Positions 16,544 through 26,459 are shown, counted from the stretch's first letter. The stretch: DNA of 64,000 bases from Paraburkholderia fungorum (GCF_003610895.1 NZ_MCAS01000069.1:1-64000), one strand, 5' to 3'. The notes: generated by a model not told the origin, from the sequence alone. Made by a program: numbers and translations.

Positions 16544-16803
16544 AGAAGCGGTGTGCGCGGGCAGGAACAGACTGGCATTCGCGGGCCGTATCACACCGCC
16601 AGACAGGTGGCGTGCTGGCCCTCGGTGCAAACGTACGCCCTTTGCCGCGCGGCTAGCCGCCATCCTTTCGCGTCTTTCCGCCAGACATGACAAGCGCTTT
16701 ACAGCAACAAGCCTGCCTGGTATCTGGCGCGAACGGTGCGGCCTCACGCGGCGAGGCAGCCGATCGGCGTCACGTTCCGTAATTCACGCTCAGTCATTCA
16801 CGC

Positions 16804-17406
16804 TCAGTAATAAGGGTAAGGCGCGTACATCACCGGAGGCGGCGCGACGTACCTCGGCGGGGGCGCGTAGTAGTACGGTTGCGGTGCGTAATAGGCCGGC
16901 TGAGGTGCGTAATAGGCGGGCTGCGGCGGCTGTGAGATCGTGTTGCCTTTCGAGGTCATGCACTGCGCGTAGGCCGTGTCGTAGCGCGCCTGCAATCCCG
17001 CGGCGGAATACTGCGCACCATTCGCGCCGTTCGCGCCGCCGAGCAACAAGCCGCTGCCCGCGCCGATTGCCGCGCCCGCGCCGGCATTGCCCGCCGCCGC
17101 GCCGATCAGCGCGCCGACAGCCGCGCCGCCGAGCGTGCCCAGCGCCGCGCTATTCACACTGTTGGTGGTTGCCGCCTGTGCGGCGGTCCCGTTCGGATCC
17201 GTCGAGCGATTCGCGTAGTCGCGGCATGCATAGTCGTCCTGCTGGAACTGGCCGAGCGGCTCGCCGCTGCGCGGCAGGGCAACCACGCTCGGACCGCTCG
17301 GCGGCATCACCGCGCAACCACCGAGCGCGAGCGCGACGGCCGCAGCAGGTATGGCGATGCTTATCGACTTGGTGCTGGAGATCATGTTGGTACGCTTCAG
17401 AGACAT
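16804..17406 (-). CDS. Glycine-zipper lipoprotein with Pro/Tyr-rich C-terminus
   Basis: 200 residues. The N-terminus is a lipoprotein signal (AVALALGGCAV; Cys about 31). The middle (about residues 85-125) is a glycine-zipper membrane segment, LGTLGGAAVGALIGAAAGNAG, of the type found in OmpA-like or outer-membrane-inserting proteins. A QARYDTAYAQCM motif follows; together these resemble YMGG-like glycine zipper lipoproteins. The C-terminus is made of imperfect QPAYYAP repeats rich in Pro and Tyr. It probably sits in the outer membrane. ATG 17385 (Met8) is an alternative start with equal support. Function unknown. Confidence 0.75.
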   Translation of the reverse strand: MSLKRTNMISSTKSISIAIPAAAVALALGGCAVMPPSGPSVVALPRSGEPLGQFQQDDYACRDYANRSTDPNGTAAQAATTNSVNSAALGTLGGAAVGALIGAAAGNAGAGAAIGAGSGLLLGGANGANGAQYSAAGLQARYDTAYAQCMTSKGNTISQPPQPAYYAPQPAYYAPQPYYYAPPPRYVAPPPVMYAPYPYY

Positions 17407-17742
17407 TGGAATTCAAACGTTAGGCCAATCCCTACCATCCTTGGTTACGAGATCGTTACAGAAAGTTTTTCGCTTACATTCGGGCCGCGGCGCCCGCACT
17501 GTCTTGTGTCGCGCAGAAATAGCGCATATATCGCCGGCCGGGCGGCGTCATATGAAGTAACGCTTGTAAGCGCCACGGCAATCCGATTTCACACCGCGCG
17601 GCCTAAACTGGCTGACGCCAACGCCGCGCGATCCAGCCACCAGAACGCGCAGGCCCGGATTGCATGGCGGCGTCATCCGGCTTGCGCGCCCACATTGGTT
17701 GGAGCCGCACCAATCAATACCGTAGAGAAAGAGGATCATTCG
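17407..17742. other. Gap with no supported gene
   Basis: This 336-bp stretch between divergent genes has no convincing open frame. It should contain the promoters of the glycine-zipper lipoprotein and the small exported protein. I see no strong -10/-35 pair, palindrome or terminator. Confidence 0.5.
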
Positions 17743-18018
17743 ATGAACCGGCTCGTTTTCGCAGTTGCAGCGGCTTGCGCAGGCTGCATATCGCCCGTCT
17801 TTGCACAGTCGGACGCGCCGTTGCAGAGCAGCGTGCTCGTCGCGCCGGCAAGCACGTTTCCCAGCGCCTCGATCGCGCAGAATTTCCAGTACATCAATCA
17901 TCCGCCGCCGCCCGCGCCGGCGAGCACGGTTGCGTCCACGGGCGGCACTCGCGGCCATCGGCGCCGGCAGATGTCGGCGGATTCCGATTCGACCGGCGCC
18001 GCATCCACGCAACCCTGA
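17743..18018 (+). CDS. Small exported protein of unknown function
   Basis: 91 residues with a Sec signal peptide (MNRLVFAVAAACAGCISPVFA, cleavage near residue 21), followed by a short Ser/Ala/Pro-rich chain with NHPPPPAPAS, an RGHRRRQ basic patch and a Ser/Thr tail. The AGAGG site 9 nt before the ATG and the clean signal peptide support a real gene. No domain is recognised. It precedes the RND pump by 232 bp but no promoter or fusion to it is evident. Confidence 0.6.
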   Translation: MNRLVFAVAAACAGCISPVFAQSDAPLQSSVLVAPASTFPSASIAQNFQYINHPPPPAPASTVASTGGTRGHRRRQMSADSDSTGAASTQP

Positions 18019-18249
18019 TTGAACGCGCACAAGCTCTGAATCGGCGCCGAACACGGGTCCGCCGACCTCGCCGCAGTTACCATCTGTGACAAAGCTTGCA
18101 CTCGTCGCCAGCCCGGCAGGCGCTGACCTGACAATTGTTTCCCATCCCGTTACCGGGTAAGCACCGGAAAAACATCCGTAACCCGCCCTCCGAAGGCCTT
18201 CCCTAGCATCGTCGTTACTCCCCGCCTGTTGTCGCGCTGACGATCGCTG

Positions 18250-21200
18250 ATGAACCCTTCGCGTCCCTTTATCGACCGCCCCGTCGCCACCACCCTGCTT
18301 TCGCTCGGTCTCGCGCTCGCCGGTATGTTCGCGTTCGTCCGCCTGCCGGTCGCACCGCTGCCCCAGGTGGACTTCCCCACCATCTCCGTGCAGGCGAGCC
18401 TGCCCGGCGCCAGTCCGGAAACCGTCGCCAACAGCGTGGCGAGTCCGCTGGAACGGCACTTGGGGCAGATTGCCGACGTGACCGAAATGACCTCGCAAAG
18501 CTCGGTCGGCGCAGCCCGTGTCACCTTGCAGTTCGACCTCGATCGCGATATCAACGGCGCGGCGCGCGACGTCCAGGCGGCCATCAATGCCGCGCGCGCC
18601 GATCTGCCTTCCAGTCTGAAAAGCAATCCTACCTATCACAAGGTCAATCCCGCCGACGCTCCGATCCTGATACTGGCGTTGACCTCGCACACCTTGCCGC
18701 GCGCGAAACTCTACGATCTCGCCTCGACCATCCTCTCGCAGGCGCTCTCGCAGTTGCCCGGCATCGGCGAAGTCGACGTGAACGGCTCGGCGAACCCCGC
18801 CGTGCGGGTCGAGCTCAATCCCACCGCGCTCTATCACTACGGCATCGGCCTTGAAGACGTGCGTGCCGCGCTGGCTTCCGCCAATGCCAATAGCCCGAAA
18901 GGCATCATCGAAAGCGAAGGTGCGCGCTATCAGCTTTACGCCAACGACCAGGCGCGTGTCGCCGATCAGTACAAGGATCTGATCATCGCGTACCGCAACG
19001 GTGCGGGCGTCAAACTCTCCGATGTCGCCGAGATCGACGACTCCGTCGAAGACCTGCGCAACCTCGGCCTCTCGCGCGACAATCAGCCGTCCGTACTGGT
19101 CATGCTCTACCGGCAGCCGGGCGCCAACATTCTTCGCACCGTGGACAGCGTGCGCGCGCTGATCAGGCAACTGAAGCCCGCGTTGCCGGCCGACGTCGAC
19201 GTGCTCGAAGCCTCCGACCGCTCGACCACCATCCGGGCCTCCCTGCACGACACCGAAGCCACGCTGCTGATCGCGGTTGCGCTGGTAATTCTGGTGGTCT
19301 TCGCGTTTCTCGGCAGCGGCCGCGCAGCGCTGATTCCGAGCGCAGCCGTGCCGGTCTCGATCATCGGCACGTTCAGCTTCATGTACCTGCTCGGTTACTC
19401 GATCGACAACCTCTCGCTGATGGCGCTCACGATCGCGACGGGTTTCGTGGTCGACGATGCGATCGTCGTGCTGGAAAACATCTCGCGTCACATGGAAAAC
19501 GGCATGACGCGCATGCAGGCCGCGTTGGTCGGCGCGCGCGAAGTCGGCTTCACGGTGCTGTCGATTTCGATCTCGCTGATCGCGGTGTTTACGCCGATTC
19601 TGTTGATGGGCGGTATTGTCGGACGGCTGTTTCGCGAGTTTGCGATCACGCTGTCGCTGGCGATTCTGGTATCGCTGGTGGTTTCGCTGACCACCACGCC
19701 CGTCATGTGTTCGCTTCTGCTGCGCACACGCGAGGACGCAACCGCCGATCGCGGCGAAGCAAACAACGGCGGTCAGCGCGATGGCTGGCTGCGCTTTCTC
19801 GGCGGGCCGCTGCGAGCGCTGCACGGCGGCTACGCACGCTCACTAGAATGGTCGTTGCGTCATCCCTTGCTGTTGCTCGCCATCCTCGCGGCCACGATTG
19901 GCCTGAACGTCTATCTGTACATCGTGATCCCGAAGGGTTTCTTTCCGCAGGAGGATACCGGCCGCCTGATCGGCGGCATTCAGGCCGATCAGAGCATTTC
20001 CTTTCAGGCGATGGAGCCGAAGCTCAGACAAATCATGAAGATCATCGGCGGCGACCCGGCGGTGGACAGCGTAGTCGGCTTTACCGGCGGAAGGCAGACC
20101 AATACCGGTTCGGTCTATGTCGCGCTCAAGCCCTTGTCCAAACGTCACGAAACAGCGGACCAGGTGATTGCGCGTCTGCGTCCGCAGCTCAACGCGGTGC
20201 CGGGAGGACGGCTCTATCTTCAATCGGTGCAGGATATTCGCGTCGGCGGACGGCAAAGCAATGCGCAATACCAGTTCACCCTGCTCGGCGATTCGAGCAA
20301 GGAACTGTACGCGTGGGCGCCGCAGCTGACGCGGGCACTGCAGGGGCTGCCCGAACTGGAAGACGTCAACTCCGACCAGCAGCAAGGCGGACTGGAAGCC
20401 GACATCGATATCGACCGGGCGACGGCCGCAAGGCTCGGCGTCACGCCGGCCCAGCTCGACAACACGCTCTACGACGCCTATGGCCAGCGCCTCGTCTCAA
20501 CCATCTACAACCCCTTGAATCAGTACTACGTCGTGATGGAGGTCGCGCCGCGTTACTGGCAGCAGCCGCAAACCCTCAACGATCTGTACGTGAGCACCTC
20601 GGCCGGCAGCCCGAGTGGCACGCAATCCACCAACGCGGTGGCGGGCACCATCACGGTGGCAAGTGCGACGAACCTGAACGCGGGTACAGGCGGTCCGTCG
20701 AACCCCGCCATGCCGCCGACCAGCGCGGGGCCGGTGGTGAGCGCCGGCGGAACGGCGATCCCCACGCAACCGCCGGTGTCGACCGTCACGCCGGCCAGTA
20801 GCACAGCGAGCGTGCTCGATGCATCGACGGCCGGCAGCGCGGGCACGAGCACGAGCACGACGGCGACAGCAACGGCACCGTCTATCGGCGCAATGCCGTT
20901 TGCGACGATCGGGTCGTCCACAGGCAGCACCGGCACCGCTTCAAGCACGGCGGCTGCTACAACCGCGGCCACGGTCGCCGCCGATTCCGCGCGCAATCTC
21001 GCGATCAACTCGATCGCGGCCAGCGGCCATTCGAGCGCATCCGCCGGCGCATCGGTCAGTACCTCGATCGAAACGATGATCCCGTTCAGCGCGTTCGCAC
21101 GCTTTGGCCCAGGACATACGCCGCTCGGCGTCAATCATCAGGGCAACTTCGTTGCCACCACGATCTCGTTCAATCTGCCGCCTGGCGAGCCGCTATCGAG

Positions 21201-21837
21201 CGCGGTGGCCGCCATCGACCGGACCATGGCCGAAATCGGCATGCCACCCTCGATTCACGGGAGTTTCGAGGGCACGGCACGCACCTATCAGCAATCGCTG
21301 CGCGACGAACCCTTGCTGATCCTCGCTGCCTTGATCGCGGTGTATATCGTGCTCGGCGTGCTTTACGAAAGTTACGCGCATCCGCTGACGATCCTGTCGA
21401 CGCTGCCCTCGGCCGGTGTCGGCGCATTGCTCGCGCTGATGCTTTTCCACGTCGAATTCACGGTCATGGCCCTGATCGGCGTGATCCTGCTGATTGGCAT
21501 CGTTAAGAAAAACGCGATCATGATGGTGGACTTCGCCATCGTGGCGACGCGTGAAGGCATGTCCTCGCGCGAGGCGATTTACAAGGCGAGCCTGATGCGC
21601 TTCCGGCCCATCATGATGACGACCTGCGCGGCACTTCTTGGCGCGCTGCCGCTCGCGCTTGGCAGCGGCGAAGGCGCGGATCTGCGCCGGCCGCTGGGCA
21701 TTTCGATTGTGGGCGGCTTGCTCGTGAGTCAGTTGCTGACGCTTTACACGACGCCGGTAATTTATCTCTACGTGGACCGTTTGCGCCTGAGACTGGGCGC
21801 GGCCGGCGAGCGCTCGCGCATCAGTGCACAGCGATAG
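18250..21837 (+). CDS. RND multidrug efflux pump (HAE1, MdtB/MdtC-like) with low-complexity insertion
   Basis: 1195 residues, a proton-driven inner-membrane exporter of the HAE1 family; MdtB/MdtC-like beginnings (NPSRPFIDRPVATTLLSL, VDFPTISVQASLPGASPE, PEAVxN-type core). The usual length is about 1040. The excess is a single block, roughly residues 785-940, made almost only of Ala, Thr, Ser and Gly (STSTTATATAP and similar), placed in the second periplasmic half. The proton-relay Asp residues (GFVVDDAIVVLENI) and the LIGIVKKNAIMMVDFAI segment are intact. No periplasmic adaptor or outer-membrane channel lies beside it, so it is an orphan pump. Its end overlaps the convergent TPR gene by 17 bp. 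Confidence 0.88.
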   Translation: MNPSRPFIDRPVATTLLSLGLALAGMFAFVRLPVAPLPQVDFPTISVQASLPGASPETVANSVASPLERHLGQIADVTEMTSQSSVGAARVTLQFDLDRDINGAARDVQAAINAARADLPSSLKSNPTYHKVNPADAPILILALTSHTLPRAKLYDLASTILSQALSQLPGIGEVDVNGSANPAVRVELNPTALYHYGIGLEDVRAALASANANSPKGIIESEGARYQLYANDQARVADQYKDLIIAYRNGAGVKLSDVAEIDDSVEDLRNLGLSRDNQPSVLVMLYRQPGANILRTVDSVRALIRQLKPALPADVDVLEASDRSTTIRASLHDTEATLLIAVALVILVVFAFLGSGRAALIPSAAVPVSIIGTFSFMYLLGYSIDNLSLMALTIATGFVVDDAIVVLENISRHMENGMTRMQAALVGAREVGFTVLSISISLIAVFTPILLMGGIVGRLFREFAITLSLAILVSLVVSLTTTPVMCSLLLRTREDATADRGEANNGGQRDGWLRFLGGPLRALHGGYARSLEWSLRHPLLLLAILAATIGLNVYLYIVIPKGFFPQEDTGRLIGGIQADQSISFQAMEPKLRQIMKIIGGDPAVDSVVGFTGGRQTNTGSVYVALKPLSKRHETADQVIARLRPQLNAVPGGRLYLQSVQDIRVGGRQSNAQYQFTLLGDSSKELYAWAPQLTRALQGLPELEDVNSDQQQGGLEADIDIDRATAARLGVTPAQLDNTLYDAYGQRLVSTIYNPLNQYYVVMEVAPRYWQQPQTLNDLYVSTSAGSPSGTQSTNAVAGTITVASATNLNAGTGGPSNPAMPPTSAGPVVSAGGTAIPTQPPVSTVTPASSTASVLDASTAGSAGTSTSTTATATAPSIGAMPFATIGSSTGSTGTASSTAAATTAATVAADSARNLAINSIAASGHSSASAGASVSTSIETMIPFSAFARFGPGHTPLGVNHQGNFVATTISFNLPPGEPLSSAVAAIDRTMAEIGMPPSIHGSFEGTARTYQQSLRDEPLLILAALIAVYIVLGVLYESYAHPLTILSTLPSAGVGALLALMLFHVEFTVMALIGVILLIGIVKKNAIMMVDFAIVATREGMSSREAIYKASLMRFRPIMMTTCAALLGALPLALGSGEGADLRRPLGISIVGGLLVSQLLTLYTTPVIYLYVDRLRLRLGAAGERSRISAQR

Positions 21838-24229
21838 CGCTCCCGCTTCTGTCTGGCACTCTACGGTGAGCCTGCTCACACCACGCGAGCCAGACGCTGC
21901 GATAAACAGCCTCGACGTGCTGTGCGAAACGCGCGCCGTCCATCAATGGCGAGGCGGCAAGCCGTGCGCGCAGACTCCCGCGCATTTCACGCAGGCGCGG
22001 CAGATCGCGCACCAGCTGAACCGCGGTCTCGACGAACCGCGCGTCGCTGTGCGCCGCGAGTTCGCGCAAACCCAGGTTCTCCAGCTGGCTCAGCCCCGCG
22101 CGCCCCACCGACGTAGCGCCCACCCGCGTAACGACCGGAACACCCATCCAGTACGAGTCGAGGCTCGTTGTATGGCCGTTGTACGGAAACGTATCGAGCC
22201 CAACGTCGATCTGGTGATACGTACGCAGATAGTCCGCGCGCGGGCGGAACGAAGTGAAGGAAACGCGCTCTGCGCCAATCCCATGATGCCCGAGCCGTTC
22301 GAGCAGGCTCGCACGGGCCGCGCCCTCCGGGGCCATCAGCAGGAGCCGGGCGTCCGCCACCTCGCGCATCACGCCGCCCCACAGCCGGAACGTCGCATCG
22401 CTCAGCTTGCACGGGTTGTTCAGACAGCCGAACGTCGGATAGCCGTTCGATAACGTGGGCAACGCATTGACCTCCGGCGTGTCGGTCAATGGGTCGTAGC
22501 ACCAGAATGAATCCGGCAGACGGATCGACTGTTCGCTGTACTGCGCATCGGTGCCGGCCGGGTCGAGCCATGGATCGGTCAACCGGTAATCGATCGCGTC
22601 GATGCCGGTGGTCCCCGGATAGGCCAGCCACGCAATCTGCACCGGCGCGGGCTTGCGCGCGAACAGCAGCGGCCGGCCGTCCGCCATGTGCATGGTCAGG
22701 TCGATCAGAATGTCGATGCGATCCTCACGGATCACGTGCGCGAGCCGCTCGTCGTTGAGTTCGCGCACGTCGCGCCATACGTCGGCATGTCGCGCCACGC
22801 GCTGCGTCACATCGTCGGCACGGGTGACGCTCGCATAACAGAACACTTCGAACTGCTCATGGTCGTGATGCGACAGCAGCGGCAGCGTGAAGAGCGACTG
22901 GCAGTGCTCGCGAAAGTCCGGCGACACGTAGCCGATACGCAAACGGCGCGACGGTGTCGCATCGTTCGAGTGCGGTTTGCGCGTGTAGCGATAGCGCGCT
23001 TCATGTTGTACCGACCAGCGGCGGCATTCGTCCAGCGGCGGCTGGGGTTGCTCGGCCTGAAAGCTCAACGCATAAGCCAGGTTGCTGTGCGCGACGACGT
23101 TCGACGGATCGCACGCGAGGGCGTGGCGATAGCAGTCGATGCCATCGTCGAGGCGGCCCTGATCTTTGAGCACGTTGCCCAGATTGTTGTGCGTGACGGC
23201 GTGACGTGGGTCGACGGCGAGCGCTTCGCGCAAATACGATTCCGCCTCGGCGAAACGGCCAAGCATGCGCATCAGCGTAGCGGCGTTGTTGAGCGCGGCC
23301 ACGAAACCGGGGCGCAGGCGGATCGCCGCGTCGAACGCCTGTGCCGCCGCCTCGCGTGCACCCGACTCCTGGAAGACGATACCCAGGTTGTTGTATGCAT
23401 CGGCGTGGGTGGGCGCCTGCTCGATGGCCCGCTGATAGGCGAGCGCCGCTTCGCGACGCCGGCCTAGCGCGTGCAGCGCATTGGCCAGGTTATAGGCGGC
23501 TTCGGGGAACGCGGGGTCGAGTTCGAGTGCGCGCGCCAGCAACGCAGCGCTCGGCTCGAATTCGCCGCGCCGGTGACGCGCAACGCCGAGGTTCACGAGA
23601 CCGCACGGCGAATCGGGCGCCACGCGCACCGCTGCCTCGAGCAAGCTCACGGCTTCGTCCAGATGGCCGGCCGACTCCAGCAGCGTGCCGAGATTCGTCA
23701 GCGCATTGGCGTCGCCGGGTTGCGCCGCAATCGCGCGACGGTAAGTGGCTTCGGCTGCACTCAAGTCGCCCTGTTGCCTGTAGCAATTGCCCAGGTTGTT
23801 CAGCGCGTCGACGTGGTTAGGCTCAAGCGCGAGCAGCGATCCGTAGGTCTCGATCGCGGCGGCAGCTTCGCCGACCGATTGCAGCGCTGCGGCCAGTGCG
23901 AACAACGCGTCGATGGAATCGGCTTCGAATGACAGCGCTTGCAGATAGGCGTCGATCGCGTCGGCGAAACGCTCAGCAGCGGCGAACACTTGCCCGCGAA
24001 CGAAGTGATATCGCGCGTTCGCAGGCGAGCGAGTCAGCGCGTTATCGAGCCAGGCAAGCGCCGCGTCGTATGCGCCGCCTTGCATGTCGAGCACGCCGAG
24101 ACGGAACATCACATTCGCGTCGTCGGGTGCAATCGCCAGCGCATCTTTGTACAGCGTGCGCGCATGACCGAACTCTCCCGCGAGATGATGTGCCGTCGCG
24201 CGTTCCAGAATCTGAGTGGTGTCCATCAT
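21821..24229 (-). CDS. TPR protein with O-GlcNAc-transferase-like domain (SPINDLY type, GT41)
   Basis: About 802 residues. Residues 10-400 are roughly eleven tetratricopeptide repeats (A-x-x-NLG-x-x-x-x-x-G spacing of 34, for example DALNNLGNCYRQQGDLSAAE). Residues about 415-780 form a GT41 glycosyltransferase domain: IGYVSPDFREHCQSLF with the His of the catalytic loop, PVQIAWLAYPGTTGIDAIDY, and the UDP-sugar site LDTFPYNGHTTSLDSYWMGV. It probably adds a sugar to Ser/Thr of proteins or acts on a flagellar or surface target. ATG at 24226 or 24292 are alternative starts; I chose 24229 by position of the first helix. No signal peptide, so cytoplasmic. Confidence 0.83.
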   Translation of the reverse strand: MMDTTQILERATAHHLAGEFGHARTLYKDALAIAPDDANVMFRLGVLDMQGGAYDAALAWLDNALTRSPANARYHFVRGQVFAAAERFADAIDAYLQALSFEADSIDALFALAAALQSVGEAAAAIETYGSLLALEPNHVDALNNLGNCYRQQGDLSAAEATYRRAIAAQPGDANALTNLGTLLESAGHLDEAVSLLEAAVRVAPDSPCGLVNLGVARHRRGEFEPSAALLARALELDPAFPEAAYNLANALHALGRRREAALAYQRAIEQAPTHADAYNNLGIVFQESGAREAAAQAFDAAIRLRPGFVAALNNAATLMRMLGRFAEAESYLREALAVDPRHAVTHNNLGNVLKDQGRLDDGIDCYRHALACDPSNVVAHSNLAYALSFQAEQPQPPLDECRRWSVQHEARYRYTRKPHSNDATPSRRLRIGYVSPDFREHCQSLFTLPLLSHHDHEQFEVFCYASVTRADDVTQRVARHADVWRDVRELNDERLAHVIREDRIDILIDLTMHMADGRPLLFARKPAPVQIAWLAYPGTTGIDAIDYRLTDPWLDPAGTDAQYSEQSIRLPDSFWCYDPLTDTPEVNALPTLSNGYPTFGCLNNPCKLSDATFRLWGGVMREVADARLLLMAPEGAARASLLERLGHHGIGAERVSFTSFRPRADYLRTYHQIDVGLDTFPYNGHTTSLDSYWMGVPVVTRVGATSVGRAGLSQLENLGLRELAAHSDARFVETAVQLVRDLPRLREMRGSLRARLAASPLMDGARFAQHVEAVYRSVWLAWCEQAHRRVPDRSGSAIAVH

Positions 24230-24807
24230 GCCCCGCGGGTGAACTGCTGATTCGTCGATGTCACGCTGCCCCGGACCGCTTGTCCGCATCATGTGGATGT
24301 GATGCCCTCGCGAGGCAGGCTGCAGGCTGCGCGAAGGGGAATGAACGCCAGCGAACGATAGCTAGCCAGTTCTTACCGATGTTTACCGGTACTCACCCGC
24401 TGAAACATCTTGCGATGCAGTGATCCCGCGCCCAGCCGGGCGGAGAAACAGCGTGGAAACCGCGGAAGTGCGAGGCTGTAAGCGAGCACGGCAGGCGCGC
24501 TGGGCATACCCAGCACGGTGCACGCCATGCTTATACGATGAGAACCGGGAGGACGATTCTTTCGATGCTGAGACCGTAAGCTTTCGACAAGACCCAGTCC
24601 TTAATTCGGAATGCCGACGAAGCTTGCCAACTGCAAGAAATATTCAGTAATCCGTCAGTAACAATGCGCGTGAATCGAGAAAGATTTGACGCGCGAAAGC
24701 GACACAGTAGAGCCCTGCAAACGCCCGCGCCTGGTCGTGCCTGGGTCCGCGTCTGGCTATCCACCTAGCCGCCGCGCACGAGCTTGTGGCGGCGGCCACG
24801 CACTCCA
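24230..24807. other. Gap of about 580 bp without a supported gene
   Basis: It lies between the TPR gene start and the end of the sulfur operon. A 6-bp hairpin GCTGGG-CATA-CCCAGC (24499-24514) is present. Small open frames (for example 24420-24650) lack ribosome sites and recognisable composition. The TPR gene promoter is expected here but I cannot place it with confidence. Confidence 0.5.
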
Positions 24808-25752
24808 TCATCGCGATCCGGACGCGCCTAGAACCTGCCCGTTCACGGTTTGACCGTACATCGAGTACGGCGAGTCGTGGAATTTTGCGCGCGTCGCTGC
24901 GACTGAGCCCTTGAAACGCGGATCCTGCGGACGTTCATGGCTATCCATAAACGTTGCCACGTCCCACGCCTGCTGGTCCGTCAGCGTTCCCGCCACGCCG
25001 AGCGGCATATTCGCCTTGATGAAACCGGCTGCGTTCTGAATGTCGCCCATGCCCGCGCCCCAATTGAACGACTGAGCGCCCCATAGCGGTGGGAAGACGG
25101 TTTGTCCGCCACTCGACTGGCCTCGCCCATCGGCACCGTGACATAAAGCGCAGTGCTGCGCATAAACGGCGCTCCCTCTCGCGTAGTCAGCCTTCTGGGC
25201 AGGTGCGGGAAGTTTGGGATAGCCCTGTCCCGGCAGCTTTTCACCGATGGGCGCACCTTTCGCGAGCCAGTACGCGTACGACTCCAATGCCACCAGCACT
25301 GGATCGCCCAGCGGTGGCGCCTTACCGTTCATGCTGTACATGAAGCATCCCTGAAGACGCTCAGCGAACGAGTTCACATGACCGTTCTTGCTCCGGTAAG
25401 CCGGATACAGGGGATAGGCGCCCCATAGCGGACTCGAATTCGCCTTGCGGCCCGCATCGAGGTGGCAACTGGCGCAGTTCAGCGTATTGCCGACGTACTT
25501 CCCGGCGAACGTTTGGGTATGCGTGAATATCTGCTCGCCCAGTTTGGCCGATTCGCCGAAACCGTCCGTCGGCATGCTCGATTCTGCTGGAGGCGTGAAC
25601 GGCTTGACGGGCTTGACCGGCGACGCTGCCGGAGCTTGCGCCGAAGAAGCGGACAACGCCAGCGTCTCGCCGCTCGCAGCAAGGCACGAACCGGCCATGA
25701 CACTCAACATGCCAGCGGCCACGCCGCGATACAACCCGATTCGATCGATCAT
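24808..25752 (-). CDS. tsdA: Diheme cytochrome c, TsdA-like thiosulfate dehydrogenase
   Basis: 314 residues, exported (signal peptide about residues 1-27, then a Pro/Ala-rich linker). Two heme c motifs, CASCH (93-97) and CALCH (201-205). The sequence around them follows TsdA closely: NTLNCASCHLDAG, YPLYPAYRS, LQGCFMYSMNGK and FPPLWGAQSFNWGAGM, with FIKANMPLG. Cys136 in LQGCFMYSMNG sits where TsdA has the unusual heme-ligating, catalytic Cys, and Met249 where it has the second-heme ligand. It is expected to oxidise thiosulfate to tetrathionate in the periplasm, or the reverse. The ATG overlaps the tsdB-like stop in ATGA, with GGGAG upstream, so the two are translationally coupled. It is the last gene of the four-gene operon. 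Confidence 0.82.
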   Translation of the reverse strand: MIDRIGLYRGVAAGMLSVMAGSCLAASGETLALSASSAQAPAASPVKPVKPFTPPAESSMPTDGFGESAKLGEQIFTHTQTFAGKYVGNTLNCASCHLDAGRKANSSPLWGAYPLYPAYRSKNGHVNSFAERLQGCFMYSMNGKAPPLGDPVLVALESYAYWLAKGAPIGEKLPGQGYPKLPAPAQKADYARGSAVYAQHCALCHGADGRGQSSGGQTVFPPLWGAQSFNWGAGMGDIQNAAGFIKANMPLGVAGTLTDQQAWDVATFMDSHERPQDPRFKGSVAATRAKFHDSPYSMYGQTVNGQVLGASGSR

Positions 25753-26459
25753 TGCTTGCTCCCGTTCGCGGACGTTGCTTCGGCCGGAGCGCCAGTTCCG
25801 CTGTAGTAGGCGGCGACCGCGGTGATATCCGTGCTGGAAAGCTTGCTCGCGACAGCCGGCATCAGTGCCATGGGCCCAGGCGGCCGGGTGCCGCTCTTCC
25901 AGCTGTTCAACTGGCTCGCTATATAGGACGCGGGCTGGCCGGCCAGCGGCGGGAACGTGGCACCCACACCGACTCCACCCGGCCCATGGCATTGCACACA
26001 GGCAGGCAGACCGACGTCCCAGCGTCCGCGCGTGGCGATCCATGCGCCAACGTCAGAGGGCTTGACCGCCCCGTTCTCGCTCGCCTTTATGCCGGCAGGC
26101 GGCGGCAGTCCGGCAAAGTACTGCGCAACCGCGTCACGCTCGCCTGCGGACAGCAATTTCGCCATCGGCTGCATGATCGGGTTCTGGCGGCTCCCGTCGG
26201 CAAACGCCGTCAACTGGGCCGACAGATAGGCCGCACTGACGCCAGCGAGACGCGGGAAGCCGGCCGCAGCGTTGCCCTCGCCCTTCGCACCATGACAACT
26301 GATGCACGCGGCGACACCGCTCGCCGTGCCATGCATCGCGATGGCTTGCCCGCTACTCGTGTTCCCGGCGTGAGCACCGGACATCGTCAATACCGTGCTC
26401 GCCAACGCCAGGTGCATGATCAACCCTCTGCGCCGCGCTCTCATGACCGAATAGTTCAC
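25749..26459 (-). CDS. tsdB: Diheme cytochrome c4-like electron acceptor, TsdB-like
   Basis: 236 residues with a signal peptide and two cytochrome c domains: CISCH (52-56) and CVQCH (154-158), each followed by a Met-containing segment (QNPIMQPMA, PPGPMALMPA) as in cytochrome c4. TsdB, the electron acceptor of TsdA, is of this type and is commonly encoded next to it. It would pass electrons from the TsdA-like enzyme towards a terminal oxidase. The start is GTG at 26459: an AAGGAG lies 6 nt upstream, whereas later ATG codons lack one. The upstream reach of the open frame (26555) has no ribosome site. The stop overlaps the tsdA-like start by 4 bp. Confidence 0.8.
   Translation of the reverse strand: MNYSVMRARRRGLIMHLALASTVLTMSGAHAGNTSSGQAIAMHGTASGVAACISCHGAKGEGNAAAGFPRLAGVSAAYLSAQLTAFADGSRQNPIMQPMAKLLSAGERDAVAQYFAGLPPPAGIKASENGAVKPSDVGAWIATRGRWDVGLPACVQCHGPGGVGVGATFPPLAGQPASYIASQLNSWKSGTRPPGPMALMPAVASKLSSTDITAVAAYYSGTGAPAEATSANGSKQ

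Noticed and set aside
17548..19824. 758-codon open frame opposite the RND pump
   Set aside because: It is a shadow of high-GC coding on the plus strand; sequence is Arg/His-rich without any domain, and the pump is certain.
24420..24650. Small plus-strand frame in the gap right of the TPR gene
   Set aside because: No ribosome site, no recognisable composition, weak GC3 pattern.
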